Positions 61,795 through 64,000 of a DNA stretch of 64,000 bases are shown here, piece after piece; the stretch's first letter is position 1, and every line of letters begins with the position of its first letter. This DNA is from an uncultured Saprospiraceae bacterium (GTDB lineage: Bacteria > Bacteroidota > Bacteroidia > Chitinophagales > Saprospiraceae), in the NCBI GenBank assembly GCA_937981555.1, contig CALJOK010000044.1:1-64000 (forward strand). The letters run 5' to 3'. Position numbers and translations under genes: made by a program. Below the pieces are notes generated by a model, which was given only the letters and a program-made list of their open reading frames with translations, had not been told where the DNA came from and searched no databases.

Positions 61795-64000
61795 CTATTT
61801 CAAGAACAAATCTCCTTTCACTATTTCCGTCTCTCCGTTCGCGTATCTTATTTTTGCAAAAAATACAAAAACCGCTGGGTTCATTTTTTCTCCATTAAAA
61901 AATCCATCCCAGCCCATTGTTGGATCATTTGGTTGGAAACTATTTTTTTCAAAAACTAAATCACCCCATCGGCTATATATTTGGAAGTCTTCAATTTCCT
62001 CTACTCCTAGTCCTCCATAAATCATAAATACATCATTTTGTCCATCACCATTTGGGGAAAATGCATTTGGAATAAAAATCCGTCTTTTATTATTTACATA
62101 AACGATCACCTCATCTTCCGTCACACAACCATTTTCATTCATCAGAAAAACGCCATAACCTGTTGTAAATAGAGGGGCTACTTCTTGCTCCAAACAATCC
62201 TCACATGCTAGGCTATCAATATTCATCCAACTCACCGAATCCAAATCAAATGTAGAAATATTAGTCATTGCTTGAAGCACCGTACTTTCTCCCAATTCTA
62301 AAAATATGTCTTCTCCTAAATCAACCATCACATCCACCGGTGCTACAATTTCAAACATTGAATTCCATTCACACCCAGATGCATCTTTGATCGTAATTAA
62401 ATAATTCCCTGCAGGCAAATTTGAAAAAAGTGGATACTCCGTAAAGTTGTTTCCATCAATCGAATAAAGATAAGGCGCCTCCCCTCCGATCACTTCCAGC
62501 ACCTCTAGACTTCCATTATAATCACCATAACATAAAGGCGAAATAATTTCCAATTCCACATTTTGAGGAACATCTAAATCTTGTGTAACTATAGCCTCCG
62601 AAATCGCTGTACATCCATTGATTTGATTCGTCACAGTTAAAACATAAGTTCCAAATGCATCTACAATCGGCTGTAACGAAGTTGAACCAACCGTAATATT
62701 TCCATCATCTGTTGTCCATAAATATGTAAACTCTGCACCTTGGGAAGCGTCTCCTTGTAACATCTTGACCGTTTGAATACAATCAAATTCATAGTTACCT
62801 CCAGCGTCTGCAAAAGGCGCATCTGCATTTTGATAAACCGTTACTACTTCTGAACTCATGCAGCCATTATTAGTATTTAAAACAGTTAAAGTATAATCTC
62901 CAAATTCATCAACGGTACACTCCAATGTTGTCTCGCCTGAAACGATATTTCCTATGGTATGAGTCCACAAATATTCAAACTCATTTCCTACCGAAGAACC
63001 ACTTCCAGATATCGCAACTAAAGTGTCTAAACAAGTCAAAGTATCTGGTTCTAAAATCTGTACAATTGGCAATTCAAAATCACCAGTAATTTGCACCATT
63101 TCAGTTGCAGTACATCCATTAATTCCATTCGTCAAAACCAACAAATAATCACCTTCCAAATCTACTTCTGGGTTTGGGTCAGTACTCCCCATCAAAATAT
63201 TTCCGTTGGTACTACTCCATTCAAAACTCACATTTCCATTCGGCAAAGAACTACTTCCATCTAGCACAATACTGCTTATATTACAATTTAAAACCAACCC
63301 GCCAATTGCATTAATTTCAATTTCAGGTGGTGCGATATTTTCCAAAATTTCTACAAAATCAGAAGACGTGCACATATTGTTACTATTCGTGATTTCTAGT
63401 TGATAAATTCCTAATTCATCAACTTGTGGATTCAATGAATTTGTTCCATTGACAAAATTTCCGACATCAGTTGTCCATTCATAATTAAATTCATTTCCTA
63501 CTGACGAACCATTTCCAGAAAGTGTCAAGACAGTATCAACACAAGTCAATGTCATCGTAACACCAGCTTCTGAAATTGGAACAATCGTATCTTGCATTAC
63601 TTCTATAAAATCAGTTGCCGTACAACCATTTCCATCATTTGTCACTACTAAATTATAAACTCCGCCTTCACTTACTTGTGGATTTAAAGAAGTCGCTCCA
63701 TTATTAATATTACCATTATCCGTATTCCATAAATAACTATAAATCAACCCATTAGATGAATTACCCGCAGATAGAATGGTGTTTTCAATTACACAATTCA
63801 AGGTGTCAGCTATATCAACAATAGCTATAGGAGCAGTAATATCTTGAAATACCTGCACCGTATCTATTGACGTGCACATATTGTTATTATTGATTACAAT
63901 TAATTCATAGTCCCCTATTAAATTTATATTTGGGAAAAGTGAATTTGCACCATTTTCAATATTTCCGTTAGAAGTTTGCCATTGGTAAGAAAAATTATTC
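61795..64000 (-). CDS. Second T9SS repeat adhesin with type B C-terminal domain, 5' part outside the window
   Basis: The frame is open to the right edge. Its in-frame Met at 63879 is internal, since the codons between it and 64000 encode another PKD-like repeat (NNFSYQWQTSNGNIENGANS). The visible 735 or so residues hold five full and one partial repeat with Cys near the start and NGC or NMC at the end. A SprB repeat follows (ISPLCYGDYNGSLEVLEVIGGEAP), then a type B tail (RIFIPNAFSPNGDGQNDVFMIYGG and on to EIVKGDLFLK). It is similar in plan to the adhesin encoded downstream, suggesting a duplicated pair. The true length and start cannot be seen. No terminator is evident after the stop. Confidence 0.88.
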   Translation of the reverse strand, partial: NNFSYQWQTSNGNIENGANSLFPNINLIGDYELIVINNNNMCTSIDTVQVFQDITAPIAIVDIADTLNCVIENTILSAGNSSNGLIYSYLWNTDNGNINNGATSLNPQVSEGGVYNLVVTNDGNGCTATDFIEVMQDTIVPISEAGVTMTLTCVDTVLTLSGNGSSVGNEFNYEWTTDVGNFVNGTNSLNPQVDELGIYQLEITNSNNMCTSSDFVEILENIAPPEIEINAIGGLVLNCNISSIVLDGSSSLPNGNVSFEWSSTNGNILMGSTDPNPEVDLEGDYLLVLTNGINGCTATEMVQITGDFELPIVQILEPDTLTCLDTLVAISGSGSSVGNEFEYLWTHTIGNIVSGETTLECTVDEFGDYTLTVLNTNNGCMSSEVVTVYQNADAPFADAGGNYEFDCIQTVKMLQGDASQGAEFTYLWTTDDGNITVGSTSLQPIVDAFGTYVLTVTNQINGCTAISEAIVTQDLDVPQNVELEIISPLCYGDYNGSLEVLEVIGGEAPYLYSIDGNNFTEYPLFSNLPAGNYLITIKDASGCEWNSMFEIVAPVDVMVDLGEDIFLELGESTVLQAMTNISTFDLDSVSWMNIDSLACEDCLEQEVAPLFTTGYGVFLMNENGCVTEDEVIVYVNNKRRIFIPNAFSPNGDGQNDVFMIYGGLGVEEIEDFQIYSRWGDLVFEKNSFQPNDPTMGWDGFFNGEKMNPAVFVFFAKIRYANGETEIVKGDLFLK

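Overview
The window is AT-rich DNA from a member of the Bacteroidota, most likely the Saprospiraceae or a neighbouring Chitinophagia/Cytophagia-type lineage (inferred). The evidence is several type IX secretion (T9SS) sorting tails of both kinds (type A, and type B gliding-motility-associated C-terminal domains), a tandem pair of PorP/SprF-like outer-membrane proteins, SprB repeats, many Bacteroidota-type lipoproteins, a long signal peptidase I, KorA/KorB 2-oxoacid:ferredoxin oxidoreductase, and several TATCTTTG-type -7 promoter elements typical of the phylum. No rRNA, tRNA, CRISPR array, transposase or phage structural gene was recognised.

Layout. 1-8.7 kb: a truncated outer-membrane barrel, an Omp85-like protein, an HTH regulator and a 1734-residue secreted protein joining FG-GAP repeats, a vanadium-haloperoxidase-like domain, calcium-binding motifs, three 150-residue modules and a T9SS tail. 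9-21.6 kb: envelope housekeeping and secreted proteins (DUF1573, DsbA-like, LepB, amidase, beta-propeller, DUF1684, EGF lipoprotein, SPFH protein, BtuF-like protein, T9SS subtilase, lipase-like lipoprotein, barrel). 21.8-28.3 kb: korA and korB separated by a 2-kb cassette of two SH3 paralogues and a small membrane protein, then moaA. 28.4-42.2 kb: PhoD- and PhoX-type phosphatases, a DEAD-box helicase, an ABC transporter pair, two GNATs, a Nudix hydrolase, an AraC-type regulator followed by a two-domain SnoaL-like lipoprotein, and unknowns. 42.2-64 kb: surface and gliding/T9SS material: two PorP/SprF paralogues, a regulator-propeller lipoprotein, a 1516-residue glycosidase-like modular protein with cohesin-like and dockerin-like segments, a 2514-residue repeat adhesin, and the 3' part of a second such adhesin running off the right edge.

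The strongest non-coding signal is a set of intergenic inverted repeats placed directly at gene 3' ends. One family (GCCACAGAC...GTCTGTGGC) occurs three times, and two of its copies bracket the cassette that splits korA from korB. A second type consists of two inverted copies of a small hairpin with a 7-bp stem and a TCC loop; in one case the two copies differ by paired, stem-preserving substitutions. A 317-bp inverted repeat follows korB. These resemble REP/BIME- or MITE-like elements, but no mobilising gene is present here.

Other oddities are a subtilase with Glu where the catalytic Asp is expected, a protein with a T9SS-like tail but no signal peptide, and a DUF4440/SnoaL gene remnant next to a Nudix gene. 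I cannot claim a complete new biological system. The kor-splitting SH3 cassette with its flanking palindromes is the best candidate for follow-up.
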